Positions 62,192 through 64,000 of a stretch of 64,000 nt of DNA are shown piece by piece. The stretch's first letter is position 1. Each line of letters opens with the position of its first letter. Source of the DNA: Ilex aquifolium (lineage: Eukaryota > Streptophyta > Magnoliopsida > Aquifoliales > Aquifoliaceae); the NCBI GenBank assembly GCA_951799425.1, contig OX637401.1, forward strand, positions 15,029,501-15,093,500. Reading direction: 5' to 3'. The translations under genes and the position numbers were made by a program. Under the pieces are notes generated by a model. That model saw only the letters and a list, made by a program, of their open reading frames with translations. It ran no database searches and was not told where the DNA came from.

Positions 62192-63716
62192 TCAATTTTT
62201 AATGTTATTTTAACCTAAAAATATTTATTTTTATGATTTATTTCAAAACTAAAATAAATTTACACTCAAAACATTAAAATTACTATCCAAGGAACACCAC
62301 AGTGCAGATTTTTGGTCAACTTCGGATAATAAACTGATTTGAATCAGGTATTTCTAGTAGGTGTGACCTATATGGTTGGAAAGATATACGAGTTAGGGTT
62401 CTAACAAAAATAACGGTGCACAATTTGGACTTTCCAACAAAGAGTTATGATCAAATTGGTGAAAGGTAGTCTGCCAGACTGCTTGGTTCTTCTATTCTTG
62501 TCTAACTCGAGTTTGGGTGTCTTTTGTCACAAATCCTATCTCATACCCATCTCCAATACAAGTAGTATGGCTTGCATAAAGATCCATGTCTAGCATCATT
62601 CATTAACCAAAACCAAATTACCATCCGTCTCCTAGAATCATCCATAACAACATGATGTAGAACTAGTATATCCATCGAAATTTTTTTCTTCAATTCTTCT
62701 AAGCTAGCTAATTGATGAGAATGCAAAATGTCATATTTTTCTCTTTTATTATTTAACCTTTTATACTTATTTGGAGCCTAAATATACTTATTATTCTTAT
62801 ATTTTGATTTAGGATGTAAATGGAGACGTTAAATGCAAAACGAAGCTAATTGGACAATTGTTGATAGTTTAGACATGTGGGGGTTTACAAAGCTCACTTG
62901 AGCCCACCCGTCATCCACCAAATGTGGTGTTGACAACAACCATGCACCCACACCCATAATTGCGATGTTCCCGTGCATAATGCAATGTAATGCCTCAATT
63001 GCAACATAATACAAAGTTCAATATGCGATGAATGACATATGAACTATATTAACATATTTCACATATTCCATGGCAAAATTATATCATAAGCATATAATTC
63101 CCATAACACAATTTTCCAAGCAAGTTATTACATAATCATGCTATCAACACTTTAAATTCTCAAGGCACATATATATAAACACATAACATGCCCACAATCT
63201 CATATAACACAAGAATCACATCGGGTCCATTTCATCTACCCAATACTAGAATCACATTTGACAATTTCCAATTTCCAATTTTCAATCCAAGTTAGGATTT
63301 ATCTTTACCCATTTCAATACCCATTTCACCCAATTAACAACAATATGCAATGATACATGAATCTATCCATTTACCCATTTCACCTAAGCATTCTAGGTTT
63401 GGAATAAACCTTAGTAGGAGAGAACCCTACCTCTTGAAGCGTAGGAACGATCGTAGGAAGCCCTTAGAACCCGCTTCTAGCCCAAAGCCCTAGCTTCCAA
63501 AAATCCCGTCCTTGGAATTCCGCCCAAACCCGACCTCCTTGGTATGATTTTGTAGCCCTTGGAGAGGAGAACAACTTTCCCTCTTGGATTGAGTTGATTT
63601 GAGCTCCGTGAAGACGAAGATCTTAGAGAGAAGGTGGAGAAAAACCCTAGCTTTCCCTCTCTTGTTTTCACGTTGAACGGCTGAAGCAAAAATGGGGAGA
63701 AATCTGATTTTCTCCC

Positions 63717-63725
63717 CTATTTATA
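63717..63725 (-). promoter_or_regulatory. TATA box of LTR D (TATAAATAG)
   Basis: Minus strand GAGTATAAATAGGGGAG, followed by a leader rich in GA/CT and, 290 bp on, CAAGAG/GTAGGGTTC, a donor-like site as in the other LTR families. Confidence 0.6.
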
Positions 63726-64000
63726 CTCTCTAAATACTTGGCCCACAATGCGCCACACGGTCCTTCTTTCCCGGTTCTATTTTCGCCCCGAAACGATTAA
63801 ATTTTTTATTTTTAACTTGCCTTCATTTATCTTCTAAACTTTAAAATTTTATTAAAGATCTTGTTTTTGGTCACCCGAGGCCCGATCACCTCGTAAAACG
63901 CAAAAAACCCGACTATCTCAGAATTTAACGAAATTTGACAGGGTAACAAGATTTCGCGAGACGAATCCAACGGTGAGGTCCGTTTCGTCATCCGAGATAT

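Larger units (their letters stand above)
37285..62889 (-). mobile_element. Element B: Tekay-like chromovirus with nested insertions
   Basis: Minus orientation: 5' LTR 46937-62889 (contains element C), gag-pol 42184-46743, 3' LTR 37285-42172 (contains solo LTR F). AAGCT flanks both ends (37280-37284 and 62890-62894). Without insertions it would be close to 9.6 kb. Same family type as A, with a better preserved coding region. Confidence 0.93.
46937..62889 (-). repeat. 5' LTR of element B (interrupted by element C)
   Basis: LTR sequence at 46937-48679 and 62192-62889, together about 2.44 kb. Plus-strand start TGTAATACCCC and end GGGGGTTTACA match the 3' LTR. Lacks 34 bp present in the 3' LTR near 38180. 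Confidence 0.9.
36147..64000 (-). mobile_element. LTR of family D, second copy, runs off the right edge
   Basis: LTR sequence at 36147-37284 and 62895-64000, split by element B. It starts (plus) TGTGACACCC, partly duplicated, and carries the same blocks as the solo LTR at 14905. By comparison with that copy about 80 bp lie beyond 64000. A minus-strand TATA box is at 63717-63725. Whether this is a solo LTR or part of a full element cannot be told here. Confidence 0.75.

Overview
The window is nuclear DNA of a flowering plant. It holds one recognisable host gene, the 5' half of a kinesin-12 motor gene on the minus strand at 96-5441, running off the left edge. Almost everything else is plant transposable elements inserted into one another. 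Gene structure and element types (Tekay-like chromodomain Ty3/gypsy, Tat-like Ty3/gypsy with a second RNase H, Ty1/copia, Mutator-type MITEs, Helitron-like termini) fit an angiosperm. I cannot name the species.

Layout. (1) 1-5.4 kb: nine kinesin-12 exons. Intron 7 (606-3291) is swollen by two Mutator-type inverted-repeat elements. (2) 5.4-7.6 kb: GA/CT-rich gene flank, a foldback MITE, a Helitron-like end and AT-rich DNA. (3) 7.66-34.7 kb: an old array of a degenerate 21-bp repeat. One arm is split into three blocks (7660-8528, 14291-14904, 29689-30500). A fourth block (34030-34720) lies in inverted orientation. Between the arms is a chimeric stretch with HMG-box-like, ULP1-associated-like and plant-transposon-protein-like fragments. 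The array is interrupted by a decayed copia element (8529-14290) and by a solo LTR (14905-29688, TSD GGTTT). That solo LTR carries a Helitron-like segment with a USP39/SAD1-like exon, and the segment carries a complete Tekay-like element A (18783-28284, TSD ATTTC). (4) 34.7-64 kb: AT-rich DNA, then a second copy of the same LTR family (from 36147 past the right edge). It contains Tekay-like element B (37285-62889, TSD AAGCT). B's 3' LTR holds solo LTR F (38338-40761, TSD ACAAG). B's 5' LTR holds Tat-like element C (48680-62191). C's integrase gene holds solo LTR E (53842-56275, TSD ATTGT).

How the parts work together. A and B are the same family: both have a tRNA-iMet-type primer site, gag-PR-RT-RH-IN-chromodomain in one frame, and a polypurine tract. 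Their LTRs share a splice-donor-like motif that pairs with an acceptor one base before the gag ATG, which suggests a leader intron. C has gag-pol on the minus strand and a separate intron-containing gene on the plus strand between pol and the 3' LTR, with its own TATA box. Stops in C's frames, and one in B, are mostly explained by C-to-T changes, as expected for methylated, silenced elements.

The least explained structures are the 21-bp phased array with its inverted arm and chimeric core, the LTR leader intron, and the antisense gene of C.
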